Below are positions 52,141-60,783 of a stretch of DNA of 64,000 bases, piece by piece. Origin of the DNA: Methanofollis fontis (GTDB lineage: Archaea; Halobacteriota; Methanomicrobia; Methanomicrobiales; Methanofollaceae); assembly GCF_004297185.1 (NCBI RefSeq), contig NZ_PGCL01000002.1, positions 186,001 to 250,000 on the forward strand, given 5' to 3'. The position numbers and the translations under genes are program-made. Position 1 is the stretch's first letter. Each line of letters opens with the position of its first letter. The notes beneath the pieces are model-generated. The model was not told where the DNA came from. It made no database searches and worked only from the letters and a program-made list of their open reading frames with translations.

Positions 52141-52884
52141 ATGTTAAAAGCAACGATTGATGCAGAAACCTTCAGGGAGATGATCGATGCCGTGTCCGCA
52201 CTGGTGACCGAATGCCGTCTCCACGTCGATGGCAACGGGCTGAAGGCCCGCGCCGTCGATACCGCAAATGTGGCCATGGTGTCCCTTGAGCTGAATAAGG
52301 ATGCGTTCGAGACGTATGAGGCAACCCCTGAAGAGCTCGGGATCGACATCGCCAAGATGAAGAACATCATCGGTATGATGGGACGCGGGGATATGCTCTC
52401 CCTGGTGCTTCCCGAGGGCAGTCAGAAGCTGGAGGTTTCCTTCGGAAGCTACCGCTACTCGGTCACCCTCCTGGATGTCAATACCATCAGGAAGGACCCG
52501 AGCCCGCCCAACATCGAGCTCCCTGGCCGTATCGAGATCGCCGGCAGTGCACTCTCGTCGGCGATCAAGGCGGCCGACGTGGTCTCCGACAAGATCGCCC
52601 TCGGGATCGACCCGGCGGCGGACCTGTTCTATATGGTCGCAGAGGGCGACACCGATCACATCAGGCTCGAACTCGGCAGCGACCAGCTCATCTCCCTCAC
52701 GTCTGCCGACGCCCGCTCGCTCTTCTCCCTCGACTACCTCAAGGACATGGGGAAGGTGATGGGCCGCGCCGAGAAGGTGGTGATCGCCCTGGGCATCGAT
52801 CATCCCGTGAAGTTCATCTTCGCCCTTTCCGAAGGCAAGGGCAGCGTCGAATATCTGCTTGCCCCGAGGATCGAAGCCGACTGA
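52141..52884 (+). CDS. pcn: DNA polymerase sliding clamp (PCNA)
   Basis: PCNA forms the trimeric ring that holds replication enzymes on DNA. The 247-residue protein starts MLKATIDAETFREMIDAVSALV and shows the two-domain repeat typical of the clamp, with the interdomain loop around DVNTIRKDPSPP and the C-terminal EYLLAPRIEAD. The RFC large subunit in this window ends in a matching PCNA-interacting peptide. It is followed 2 nt later by priL, so clamp and primase are co-expressed. The promoter is AT-rich (52085-52125). Confidence 0.96.
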   Translation: MLKATIDAETFREMIDAVSALVTECRLHVDGNGLKARAVDTANVAMVSLELNKDAFETYEATPEELGIDIAKMKNIIGMMGRGDMLSLVLPEGSQKLEVSFGSYRYSVTLLDVNTIRKDPSPPNIELPGRIEIAGSALSSAIKAADVVSDKIALGIDPAADLFYMVAEGDTDHIRLELGSDQLISLTSADARSLFSLDYLKDMGKVMGRAEKVVIALGIDHPVKFIFALSEGKGSVEYLLAPRIEAD

Positions 52885-52886
52885 AT

Positions 52887-53885
52887 ATGGTCGATATTCA
52901 GGACCTCGCAAAATACCCTTTTTTGGAAGAGGCGCAGATTTACCTTCGAAGCGCCGATGTATCCCTTGAACTCGTCCTGAAGTCGGAAAAAAAGGCCTCT
53001 CTGCTGGAAGCGGCAGTCCGGCGCGTAACAGATGCACTGATGCAGAAAAAACCCCCGGAAATGACCTTTTATGGGCGGGACGCACGGGAGGACCTCATCA
53101 CCTATGTGCTCGCCCGCATGCTCGTCTCCTGCCTTGGCGACCGCCTGCTCATCGATCGTCTTGTCCAGTATGAGAGTCGGCGCTCCCATGCCCGGTATGT
53201 GGTCGAGGAGGAGGAGACCGCCGCACTCGTCGGGCGGGCCCTCGGCATCGACCCGGACGGCGGCAGCCTCCCGGTCATCGCCTACGTTGAACTGGTCGGC
53301 CAGCTCCGCGACGACCGCTGGCGCCTGGTGAACCGTTGCGTGGTGAACGGGCAGGTCTCCCTCCTGCGCGGCGAGGTCCAGGAACTCGTGGCCGAGAGGA
53401 TGCGGCTGATCATGAAGGAGCGTCTCCCGCTCCCTGTGCCCGAATCACAGTGCCGATTGTTCTCGACCTATACCGACACGATAGCGGCGGCGCTCCAGCA
53501 ACGGGCGCTTGAGGAGTTTGGCGAGGTGGACGAGTCGTCCTTCCCCCCCTGCATCGCCGCCCTCATCGGCGCCGTCACCGCCGGCACCAATCTCCCCCAT
53601 GTCGGCAGGTTCGCCCTGACCGCATTCCTGCACAATATCGGTCTAACGACTGACCAGATCGTCGAGGTCTTCCAGCGCGCACCCGATTTCGATGTCGGCA
53701 TGACCCTTTACCAGGTCGAGCACATCTCGGGAAGTTCGGGCACCGAATATACCGCGCCGATGTGCGGGACGATGCGGACGCATGGTCTCTGTGTCAACCG
53801 CGACGCCCTCTGCGAACGGGTGAACCACCCGCTCTCCTATTATAAGCGAAAAAAATGGCTGGCCGAGAAAAAAGGGCTCAGGTAA
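52887..53885 (+). CDS. priL: DNA primase large subunit PriL
   Basis: PriL with PriS makes RNA primers for replication. The 332-residue protein has four likely [4Fe-4S] ligands C222 (FPPCI), C293 (PMCGTM), C302 (HGLC) and C309 (ALCERVNHP), the pattern of archaeal and eukaryotic primase large subunits. The N-terminal half is the helical PriS-binding region. It lies 2 nt after pcn. Its end overlaps the convergent small membrane-protein gene by 8 nt. Confidence 0.95.
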   Translation: MVDIQDLAKYPFLEEAQIYLRSADVSLELVLKSEKKASLLEAAVRRVTDALMQKKPPEMTFYGRDAREDLITYVLARMLVSCLGDRLLIDRLVQYESRRSHARYVVEEEETAALVGRALGIDPDGGSLPVIAYVELVGQLRDDRWRLVNRCVVNGQVSLLRGEVQELVAERMRLIMKERLPLPVPESQCRLFSTYTDTIAAALQQRALEEFGEVDESSFPPCIAALIGAVTAGTNLPHVGRFALTAFLHNIGLTTDQIVEVFQRAPDFDVGMTLYQVEHISGSSGTEYTAPMCGTMRTHGLCVNRDALCERVNHPLSYYKRKKWLAEKKGLR

Positions 53886-54060
53886 TCTTATCGTTGATGA
53901 TATACCCTGCGCCGCTCATCAGGACCATGAAGATGATGAGGGCAAGGATATAGGCGATGCCGAGGCTGCCCGGGATCATCGACGGCAGCACGATGAGCAT
54001 GGCGATGAAGACAAGCAGGCTTCCAACACCGGTGATCACATCAAGAAGACGGGGATCCAT
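53878..54060 (-). CDS. Small two-helix membrane protein
   Basis: The 60-residue protein starting MDPRLLDVITGVGS has two hydrophobic segments (about 10-28 and 32-52) and a short polar end. No family is recognised. The frame is open a further 34 codons upstream, but that part is antisense to the HD-domain gene and polar, so the internal ATG is preferred. It overlaps priL convergently by 8 nt. Confidence 0.65.
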   Translation of the reverse strand: MDPRLLDVITGVGSLLVFIAMLIVLPSMIPGSLGIAYILALIIFMVLMSGAGYIINDKIT

Positions 54061-54143
54061 ATACCCATCTGTTTCTTCGCTCTCCCTATATCTCTTCTCC
54101 CATGAACCGCCAGCCTTTTCTGGACGGGCGGGATCTCTGTTGT

Positions 54144-54692
54144 ATGGACCGGAAAGGAGCACTGGATCTCCTCGACCGCTATGTCTCCTCCCCCTCGCTC
54201 AGGAACCATTGCATCGCCACGGCAGCGGTGATGCGCGCTCTGGCCGACCGTCTGGACGAGGACGCCGACCTCTGGGAGACGATCGGCATTCTCCATGACA
54301 TCGATTACGAGGTCGTCGACGGCGACATGGAGCGGCATGGCCCTGAGGGCGCGGCGATCCTCGGGCGGGAGGGGATCGACGAAAAGATCTGTTCCGCCGT
54401 GGAACGGCACAACCACCTCCTCCACGCCCCCTACACATCGCGACTGGACCTCTGCCTCCAGACCGCCGATAGTATCAGCGGACTTGTGATCGCCTGCGCC
54501 CTGGTGAAGGGTGGTGCGGTGGAGGAGGTCAGCCCGAGGAGCGTCCGGAAGAAACTGAAGGACCGTTCGTTTGCGGCCGGATGCGACCGGGACCGGATTG
54601 CGGCGGCCACCGCCTTCATCGACGCCGATGACCTCTATGCCATTGCCATTGCCTCAGTCGTCTCGGTGAAGACGGAACTCGGGCTGCGGTAG
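54144..54692 (+). CDS. HD-domain phosphohydrolase-like protein
   Basis: The 182-residue protein carries the HD metal-binding set: H22 in RNHCIATAAV, H51-D52 in GILHDIDYE, and later His residues in ERHNHLLHAPY. This is the HDIG/TIGR00277 type of small HD protein, which often acts on nucleotides or phosphate esters. A promoter-like CCTATATC lies about 60 nt before ATG 54144; the in-frame ATG at 54102 would sit too near it. The substrate is unknown. It is followed by thiN 32 nt later. Confidence 0.82.
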   Translation: MDRKGALDLLDRYVSSPSLRNHCIATAAVMRALADRLDEDADLWETIGILHDIDYEVVDGDMERHGPEGAAILGREGIDEKICSAVERHNHLLHAPYTSRLDLCLQTADSISGLVIACALVKGGAVEEVSPRSVRKKLKDRSFAAGCDRDRIAAATAFIDADDLYAIAIASVVSVKTELGLR

Positions 54693-54724
54693 GATTATCC
54701 GTCCCCCGGACGAGTGGATCTCCC

Positions 54725-55297
54725 ATGAGCGATGAAGAGCGGGACAGGGTGGTCGGGCGCCTCGCCGCGGCCCTCGACCTCATCCGCACCGGCATGGACC
54801 CCTGCCTCATCCCGGAGGTCGGAACGAACATCGCCTATGCCCTCGAGGGTGCCAGGGAACCGGATGAGGTGGCGGCGGTCCAGGGGCGGATCGTCCGTCT
54901 CGGGGGTGCGGTCCATCCGGTCGGTGAGATCGCCTTCGGTGCGAGCGACCATGTGGCACGGATCGTGCTGACGGCAATGCGTTTCGATCCCAGGGTGCGT
55001 GCGGCGGCAAACATCAGGTTCGCCGAACCGATCCTCCATGAACTCGAGGAGATGATGCTTGACATCAGGTACTTCGACCGCGCGCAGGAACCCCCCGGCA
55101 TCAGGACGATGGACTGGGGTGTCGCCTCCTGCTGCAAGACGGGGGTGCCTGATATCATCTATGACCGGGGCGCCGTCGGCAAGGAGCCGATGATCCGGAT
55201 TCTGGCCGAAGATCCGGTGGAGATAGCACATAATATTCTTAAAGTGTCAGGTCGCATTAAAAATACAAATTCGTGGGATAGGTGCGAATGGGAATAA
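54725..55297 (+). CDS. thiN: ThiN-family thiamine-phosphate synthase
   Basis: The 190-residue protein matches the ThiN domain: VGTNIAYALEGA near the N-terminus, AAVQGRIV, IAFGASDHVARIVL, RAAANIRF and the C-terminal PDIIYDRGAVGKEPMIRIL, with the PGxGKEPM motif. ThiN joins hydroxymethylpyrimidine diphosphate and thiazole phosphate in archaea that lack ThiE. It is a stand-alone domain, not fused to ThiD and without a helix-turn-helix, so an enzyme is more likely than a regulator. It overlaps the S17e gene by 10 nt. Confidence 0.88.
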   Translation: MSDEERDRVVGRLAAALDLIRTGMDPCLIPEVGTNIAYALEGAREPDEVAAVQGRIVRLGGAVHPVGEIAFGASDHVARIVLTAMRFDPRVRAAANIRFAEPILHELEEMMLDIRYFDRAQEPPGIRTMDWGVASCCKTGVPDIIYDRGAVGKEPMIRILAEDPVEIAHNILKVSGRIKNTNSWDRCEWE

Positions 55298-55482
55298 AGC
55301 CGACATATATCAAGAGTCTTGGTGAGGAACTGATGGCGAAGAACGCCGGCCGGTTCACCGGAGACTTCACCGAGAACAAGCAGGTCGTCGCCGAGGTTGC
55401 GATCATCGATTCGAAGCGCGTACTGAACAGAGTCGCTGGCTACATCACACGAAAGCAAAATACTAAAAAGCCCTCTGTGTAA
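55288..55482 (+). CDS. rps17e: 30S ribosomal protein S17e
   Basis: The 64-residue protein begins MGIKPTYIKSLGEEL and continues with TEDFTENK-like FTGDFTENKQVVAEVA and SKRVLNRVAGYITRK, as expected for eukaryotic-type S17e. ATG 55288 lies inside the last codons of thiN and follows AGGTG; ATG two codons earlier is not supported. It leads into dapA with 9 nt between them. A TATA-like CTTAAA within the end of thiN may give it a separate promoter. Confidence 0.95.
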   Translation: MGIKPTYIKSLGEELMAKNAGRFTGDFTENKQVVAEVAIIDSKRVLNRVAGYITRKQNTKKPSV

Positions 55483-55491
55483 CTCGTCTAC

Positions 55492-56367
55492 ATGTTTGAG
55501 GGAGTGTACCCAGCGATCATTACTCCTTTTTTGCGGGATCCGGAACGAGGCCTTGATCTCGACGGACTCCGCATAAATATCGAGTATCTCATCTCTGCCG
55601 GAGTCCACGGGATCGTACCCTGCGGCTCCACCGGCGAGTCTGCGACCCTGACATTTGAGGAGCATGAATTGGTGATCGGTGCGGCGGTGGACGCCGCCCG
55701 AGGGCGGGTGCCGGTGCTTGCCGGCACGGGTTCGAACAATACCGCCGAGGCGATCCGGTTTACGAAGGCGGCACGCGATATCGGTGCCGACGGTGCCCTG
55801 GTCATCAGTCCGTACTACAACAAGCCGAACCGCTCCGGGCTGGTGAAGCATTTTTCCGCCCTTGCCGACCTTGAAATCCCGATCGTGCTCTACAATGTAC
55901 CGGGTAGGACCGGACAGAACCTGACGCCAGATCTCGTCATCGAACTGGCCGATCATCCGGGAATCGCCGGGATCAAGGAAGCGAGCGGGAACCTCGAGCA
56001 GGTTTCCAGGATCATCGAAGGAACGAGGGACAAGGATTTCTCCGTTCTCTCCGGTGACGATGCCCTCACCCTGCCCATGCTCGCCCTCGGTGCGCACGGT
56101 GTGATATCGGTGGCGGCAAATATCGAGCCCGCAAGAATGGTGGCGCTCTTTGAGGCGTTTGTGCGCGGTGACCTGCCGGCAGCCCGGCATATCCACTACG
56201 AACTCGCCCCGCTCTTCAGGGCGATGTTCATCGAGACCAATCCGATCCCGGTGAAGAGGGCGGCGGGTCTCCGCGGCATGGCGGCCGGTCCGGTCCGCCT
56301 CCCGCTGGACGAACTGGAAGATGAGAAGGTGCGCGTGCTCGAAGAGGTGCTGAGGCAGTATGAGTAA
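55492..56367 (+). CDS. dapA: 4-hydroxy-tetrahydrodipicolinate synthase
   Basis: DapA condenses pyruvate and aspartate semialdehyde, the first committed step to diaminopimelate and lysine. The 291-residue barrel has GSTGES with the catalytic Thr (T47), YNVPGRTG with the tyrosine of the triad (Y134) and the Schiff-base lysine K162 in GIKEASGN. Residues for DapA rather than other aldolases of the family are in place. It overlaps dapB by 8 nt. Confidence 0.96.
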   Translation: MFEGVYPAIITPFLRDPERGLDLDGLRINIEYLISAGVHGIVPCGSTGESATLTFEEHELVIGAAVDAARGRVPVLAGTGSNNTAEAIRFTKAARDIGADGALVISPYYNKPNRSGLVKHFSALADLEIPIVLYNVPGRTGQNLTPDLVIELADHPGIAGIKEASGNLEQVSRIIEGTRDKDFSVLSGDDALTLPMLALGAHGVISVAANIEPARMVALFEAFVRGDLPAARHIHYELAPLFRAMFIETNPIPVKRAAGLRGMAAGPVRLPLDELEDEKVRVLEEVLRQYE

Positions 56368-57124
56368 GGTGGTTGTCTGCGGCGCACTCGGCCGCATGGG
56401 TATGGTCATCGGCGGGATCGTCTCCGAATCCCCGGACATGGACCTCGTCGGTGGTGTGGATGTGAAGGAGGGTTCGTTCTATGGCGTGCCGGTAGCGGCG
56501 GCGGAACGGATGGGTGCGTTCCTCGATGATGTCCGGCCGGACGTGATCATCGATTTCACGATCGCCGCCGCTGCCGTCGGGAACATCAGGGCGGCGTCGG
56601 AGCGGGGGATCGCCCTGGTGGTCGGAACGACTGGTTTTTCACCCGACCAGCAGGAGGAGATCCGGACCGCCGTTGAGGGGCATGTGCCGGCCGTTATCTC
56701 CAGCAACTTCAGTGTCGGGGTCAACCTCTTCTGGGCGCTGATCCGTGAGGCCGCACGGCGGGTGCCGCCCGACTATGACATCGAGGTGACCGAGGCCCAT
56801 CACCGCTACAAGCAGGATGCGCCGAGTGGGACGGCAACGACGATCCTGGATATCCTGGACGCCGAACGCGGCCCGCACACCCGCGTCTACGGACGGGAGG
56901 GGATCGCCCCGAGAGGGGACGAGATCGGTGTGCATGTGGTCCGCGGCGGGGACATCGTCGGCGACCATACGGTGATGTTTGCGGGCAACCACGAGGTGCT
57001 CGAGCTCTCGCACCGCGCCTATGACCGCGCCGTCTTTGCACGCGGGGCGGTGCGGGCAGCGGGATGGGTGGTCGGGAAAGAACCCGGCATCTATTCGATG
57101 AACGATGTTCTCGGTCTCCAGTGA
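56360..57124 (+). CDS. dapB: 4-hydroxy-tetrahydrodipicolinate reductase
   Basis: DapB reduces the DapA product with NAD(P)H. The 254-residue protein has the nucleotide loop CGALGRMGMVI and the catalytic EAHHRYKQDAPSGTA with its His and Lys, and VGTTGFSPDQ and ISSNFSVGVN around the active site. It overlaps dapA by 8 nt. With dapA and asd in the same window, lysine synthesis by the diaminopimelate route is clear; T8 at 57153-57160 follows. Confidence 0.96.
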   Translation: MSKVVVCGALGRMGMVIGGIVSESPDMDLVGGVDVKEGSFYGVPVAAAERMGAFLDDVRPDVIIDFTIAAAAVGNIRAASERGIALVVGTTGFSPDQQEEIRTAVEGHVPAVISSNFSVGVNLFWALIREAARRVPPDYDIEVTEAHHRYKQDAPSGTATTILDILDAERGPHTRVYGREGIAPRGDEIGVHVVRGGDIVGDHTVMFAGNHEVLELSHRAYDRAVFARGAVRAAGWVVGKEPGIYSMNDVLGLQ

Positions 57125-57152
57125 AGAGCGGTAGTATCGAAACCTATTTCCC

Positions 57153-57160
57153 TTTTTTTT
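57153..57160 (+). terminator. T-run terminator after dapB
   Basis: Eight consecutive T lie 28 nt after the dapB stop, before the ribosome-binding site of the ferredoxin gene. Confidence 0.5.
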
Positions 57161-57185
57161 GAGAACATGATGGGAGGAGAATATC

Positions 57186-57359
57186 ATGGTTGCAATTGTT
57201 GACGCTGATCTCTGTGTTGGATGCGAGAGCTGTGTGGACGAGTGCCCGTCTGAGGCCATCACCATGGAGGACGGCATCGCCATCATTGACAATGACAAGT
57301 GCGTGGACTGCGGCACCTGTGTCGACGTCTGCCCCTCCGGCGCAATCCACATGGAATAA
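57186..57359 (+). CDS. Two-[4Fe-4S] ferredoxin
   Basis: This 57-residue ferredoxin is short but unmistakable: CVGCESCVDECP and CVDCGTCVDVCP each supply the ligands of one [4Fe-4S] cluster, in the bacterial-type arrangement of clostridial ferredoxin. GGGAGGAG precedes the ATG by about 8 nt. It probably serves as a general electron carrier between hydrogenases, formylmethanofuran dehydrogenase, and enzymes such as the 2-oxoglutarate oxidoreductase encoded at 28.8-31.5 kb. It stands alone after the dap genes, beyond a T-run. Confidence 0.95.
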   Translation: MVAIVDADLCVGCESCVDECPSEAITMEDGIAIIDNDKCVDCGTCVDVCPSGAIHME

Positions 57360-57760
57360 GAGTTTCTCGACCGGGGCAATCGGGCCACATGCCCTGCCCC
57401 GTCTTTTATCCCGGAGCTGTTTTTCCCATCCTGTATGGCTTTATTTTAAGGTTTTTGTTCCTTTGCTGCCCTGTCTCCCGGGCAGAGAACGTGCGATTGG
57501 ACCTGAGTCCTGGTCATGACTCGTGTGTCTTCCCCCTGATCAAGGTATTCTCCGGTGTTTTCTATCCCGAAGTTTAACTGGACTTTTGCGCAGATTAAAC
57601 GTTTATATGTGGATTATTTGGATATTAAATCATTAATTTCTATTATATGTCACATCTGGCCATCTCAATGGCTCAAATTGTGATTTTTCAATCCTGAATC
57701 TTTCCGGCTTTCCAAAAAAACGAACCTTTTAATAAACCTTTGGCTATAGGTATGTTATCT
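57360..57760. other. AT-rich intergenic region before asd
   Basis: About 400 nt are free of a convincing gene. The right half (57590-57740) is AT-rich and holds the asd promoter; the left half contains a pyrimidine-rich ferredoxin trailer. Short open frames lack ribosome-binding sites. Confidence 0.5.
57727..57736 (+). promoter_or_regulatory. TATA box of asd
   Basis: TTTTAATAAA lies 25-34 nt before ATG 57761, with CGAACC just upstream as BRE. Start at about 57758 predicts a leaderless or near-leaderless transcript and favours ATG 57761 over the ATG at 57752. Confidence 0.6.
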
Positions 57761-58777
57761 ATGATTAACGTTGGAATTCTTGGTGCTACCGGGGCCGTAG
57801 GCCAGAGATTCGTTCAGATGTTAGCCGGTCATCCCTGGTTTTCCCTCCAGGTCCTGACCGCTTCAGAGCGCAGCGCCGGGAAGCGTTATGCCGACATCGT
57901 CAACTGGCGCCTTGACGTCCCCTTTCCCGAGGAGATCGGGGACCTGACGGTGTCCCCTACCACGGTCGATGCGGTGAAAGAGTGTGACCTGGTCTTCTCG
58001 GCCCTCCCCGCCGATGTGGCGAGAGGCATTGAGGAGGAGGCGGCCGCCGCCGGTGTCGGTGTCTGCTCGAACGCCAGTTCGCACCGGATGGACCCCGACG
58101 TCCCCCTTGTCATCCCGGAGGTGAACCCCGATCACCTCGGGCTGATCGATCTCCAGCATGAGCGGGGGAGGGACGGTTTTATCGTCACCAATCCGAATTG
58201 CTCGACGATTATGCTCACCCTTGCCCTCGAACCGCTCAGGACGTTCGGGTTTTCATCGGTGCAGGTGGCCACGCTGCAGGCGATCTCGGGTGCCGGTTTC
58301 AGGGGGGTGGCCGGGATGGAGATCTACGACAATGTCGTCCCCTATATCGGCGGCGAGGAGGAGAAGATGGCGACCGAACCACGGAAGATCATGGGCTCGC
58401 TGAACGGTTCGGAGATCGAACCCGCTCCCTTCACGGTCAGCGCCTGTTGCAACCGGGTGCCGGTCATCGACGGTCACACCCTCTCGGTCTGGGTAGACAT
58501 CGACCGCCCTATCGACGAGGTGAAAGAGGCATTTCGCTCTTATGCCGCCCCCTTCTCCGGGCTACCGACCCAGCCAGAGCGGTCTGTCGAATACCTGGAG
58601 CAGCCTGACCGGCCTCAGCCCCGCCTCGATCGAAATCGGGGCAACGGGATGACGGTGTCGGTCGGACGCCTCAGAGAGGGGCTCCGCTTCACCGCCCTCG
58701 GGCACAACACCATCCGCGGGGCGGCGGGTGCATCGGTACTGAACGCTGAATTAATCTATAAGAAGAAGTATCTCTGA
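57761..58777 (+). CDS. asd: Aspartate-semialdehyde dehydrogenase
   Basis: Asd reduces aspartyl phosphate to aspartate semialdehyde, the branch point for lysine, threonine and methionine. The 338-residue protein starts [17 protein letters not shown] with the NADP-binding loop and has the catalytic cysteine C147 in TNPNCSTI. It belongs to the archaeal/fungal-type Asd subfamily. It lies 4 kb from dapAB rather than with them. The gene is followed 25 nt later by albA. Confidence 0.95.
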   Translation: MINVGILGATGAVGQRFVQMLAGHPWFSLQVLTASERSAGKRYADIVNWRLDVPFPEEIGDLTVSPTTVDAVKECDLVFSALPADVARGIEEEAAAAGVGVCSNASSHRMDPDVPLVIPEVNPDHLGLIDLQHERGRDGFIVTNPNCSTIMLTLALEPLRTFGFSSVQVATLQAISGAGFRGVAGMEIYDNVVPYIGGEEEKMATEPRKIMGSLNGSEIEPAPFTVSACCNRVPVIDGHTLSVWVDIDRPIDEVKEAFRSYAAPFSGLPTQPERSVEYLEQPDRPQPRLDRNRGNGMTVSVGRLREGLRFTALGHNTIRGAAGASVLNAELIYKKKYL

Positions 58778-58802
58778 TAGACCATCGGCAGAGAGGTGGA
58801 CA

Positions 58803-59078
58803 ATGTTGAAGGACAACACAGTATTCGTCGGAAACAAGCCGGTCATGAACTACGTTCTCGCAGTGGTTACCCAGTTCAACAACGGCGCAGAGGAAGTGGC
58901 AATCAAGGCACGCGGCAAGGCAATCTCGAGGGCGGTCGATACGGCGGAGATCGCCATCAATCGATTTCTGGAAGGGGTGAACAAGAAGGACATCTATACG
59001 TCCACAGAGATGATCGATACGGACACGGGCAAGACCAACGTATCCAGCATTGAGATCATTCTCTCTCAAATGCGTTGA
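58803..59078 (+). CDS. albA: DNA/RNA-binding protein Alba
   Basis: The 91-residue protein starts [21 protein letters not shown] and contains the conserved GNKPVMNY with the lysine that is acetylated in Sulfolobus Alba, and [16 protein letters not shown]. Alba binds DNA and RNA as a dimer and works alongside the histone found at 13.2 kb. A GAGAGGTGG ribosome-binding site precedes the ATG. Expression is probably joint with asd or from a promoter within its end. Confidence 0.95.
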   Translation: MLKDNTVFVGNKPVMNYVLAVVTQFNNGAEEVAIKARGKAISRAVDTAEIAINRFLEGVNKKDIYTSTEMIDTDTGKTNVSSIEIILSQMR

Positions 59079-59149
59079 TCGTGCTCCAGAAACCCACTTT
59101 TTTCCCTGACCAGAAAGGCTATATGTCCTTCTTTCCAGACGATTGAGCC

Positions 59150-59596
59150 ATGAAGTACCTGGCGCACCTGTGCGCACTCCTCCTCATCCTCTCTGTAGTT
59201 GTCGCCCCCGCGGCGGCGACGGACGGCAGGTACAGTTATATCACGGTGACATCCGTTGATGTGGCGCTTGAAAACGAGAATGCAACGGTGACCCTCACCT
59301 ACACCATCGACGAGGGCATTCAGATCCTGGTGCATTTCCTTGGAATGAGCGATCTGCGAACAAAAGTGATTGATATCGCCAATTTTAAGAACGCCGAGAT
59401 CCTTGAGATCGACATGGAGCATGCGGTCCTCCTGGTCCCTGGCGCGGGTCTGGATTATGGTGAGGGTGCCTACTGGTTCCCGAAACATGAGTTCGGGGTG
59501 GCGGTGCCCGTCCTGACGGTCACATCGCCGCAGGATTCCAGAACCTTCACAAACACGACGGATTTCCCGAGAGGGATGGGGTATTTCAGGGTGTAA
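59150..59596 (+). CDS. Secreted protein of unknown function
   Basis: The 148-residue product has a clear signal peptide (MKYLAHLCALLLILSVVV, cleavage near residue 24) and a small beta-rich domain with TSVDVALENENATVTLTYT. There is no lipobox, no membrane anchor and no family I recognise. It is convergent with the DUF373 gene, overlapping its end by 11 nt. It may be a soluble or loosely bound extracellular protein. Confidence 0.75.
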   Translation: MKYLAHLCALLLILSVVVAPAAATDGRYSYITVTSVDVALENENATVTLTYTIDEGIQILVHFLGMSDLRTKVIDIANFKNAEILEIDMEHAVLLVPGAGLDYGEGAYWFPKHEFGVAVPVLTVTSPQDSRTFTNTTDFPRGMGYFRV

Positions 59597-60725
59597 CCGC
59601 CCTTTTCTTTGATTTTTCTTCCTCTTTTTCCCGACTCTCGATCCAGCGGTTTACGACCGACTGGAGGTAAACGCCGAAGAAAGCCAGCACCAGACCCCCG
59701 ATCATGGCGAAGACGGCGTACTGGATGCCCAGCATATTCTGGAAGGGGTTGTTCTGGATATTGGCGAGGGAGAGCATGTAGATGCTCACCCCGTAGACGA
59801 TGACCCCTATGGCGCCGATGAAGAACGGGAGCACGATCACCCGCCCGAGGTCGTGGATCTCGTTGAGGTAGATATCGATGATCCGTCCGATGGATGCGAT
59901 CAGACCGGCGGCGGTGAACCAGCCCACGGCGCCATAGGTGAAGGTGAGCAGATAAAAGAGCACGCCTTCGTCACTGTAGAAGACCAGCAGGTTGTAGAGG
60001 CCGACGATGATCCCGACGATCGTGAGCAGGATGGCGGCGATATATGCCACGAAGGTCACCCGTCCCCTCCTGAGTGCCACCTGCAGCGACGTGATGGAAT
60101 AACTGAAGAACTCGTCGAATCCGAGTCCCTTGAGCAGGATATAGAGCCCGAGCGCTCCGACGACGACGAAGGTCGCTGCCTCGGGATACCCGAAGAGGTA
60201 TGCGGTCGCATAGATCAGCATCGCAAGACCGATCGGTATCAGGACCATGCGGGAGATCTTCGGGTCGTCGAGGAGTTTTTTGATGATATAGTAGGTGCCT
60301 TCGAGGTTGGGCATCTGGGTGACGATCACCCGCCGTATGCTGCTGATGGAGAGGCGGGACGCCACGATCGGGAGCACATACTCGTCTTCAGCCCCATCTG
60401 AAATGAGGATGCAGGAGGTTACACCGGTCTTCTCCACGATATAATCGATGTCCGCACCGATCCGCCGGTCCCCCTCGAGCATATGCATATGGTCGCCGGT
60501 CACGAGCGCAACCTCGGCCTCCTCGCCGCGGGCGACGAGTTCGTCATAGGTCTTGACGGCCTGGAAGATTGCGTTGACGTCGGACTCCTCCGGGTCGGCA
60601 AGTGCGAGGGCATTCGCTGCATTGAGACATTCCTGGCGTCCGATCACCGGACTATTCAGTCCTGCCTTGAAGCCGAGATCATCATCACGGTCAATGCAGA
60701 GGATGAGGGTGCTTTCACCGACCAT
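59586..60725 (-). CDS. DUF373-family membrane protein
   Basis: The 379-residue protein has an N-terminal soluble domain (about 1-150) beginning STLILCIDRDDDLGFKAG, in which DRDDD and DGAEDEYVLP suggest a phosphatase-like or metal-binding site, and a membrane domain with about seven helices from residue ~155 to 350. This is the layout of the archaeal DUF373 family of unknown function. A TATA-like AATTATTTAT about 25-35 nt upstream (60751-60760) suggests its own promoter. Confidence 0.88.
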   Translation of the reverse strand: MVGESTLILCIDRDDDLGFKAGLNSPVIGRQECLNAANALALADPEESDVNAIFQAVKTYDELVARGEEAEVALVTGDHMHMLEGDRRIGADIDYIVEKTGVTSCILISDGAEDEYVLPIVASRLSISSIRRVIVTQMPNLEGTYYIIKKLLDDPKISRMVLIPIGLAMLIYATAYLFGYPEAATFVVVGALGLYILLKGLGFDEFFSYSITSLQVALRRGRVTFVAYIAAILLTIVGIIVGLYNLLVFYSDEGVLFYLLTFTYGAVGWFTAAGLIASIGRIIDIYLNEIHDLGRVIVLPFFIGAIGVIVYGVSIYMLSLANIQNNPFQNMLGIQYAVFAMIGGLVLAFFGVYLQSVVNRWIESREKEEEKSKKRAVTP

Positions 60726-60774
60726 CTGTTAGAGAATTATCTTCAAACTAATAAATAATTGCCAGAAGCATTAG

Positions 60775-60780
60775 AAAAAA
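60775..60780 (-). terminator. T-run terminator after the coiled-coil gene
   Basis: Six T on the minus strand begin 3 nt after the stop codon of the coiled-coil protein. Confidence 0.4.
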
Positions 60781-60783
60781 GTA

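Noticed and set aside
57299-57577. A 92-codon frame overlapping the ferredoxin gene
   Set aside because: It is out of frame with the clear 57-residue ferredoxin and has no ribosome-binding site.
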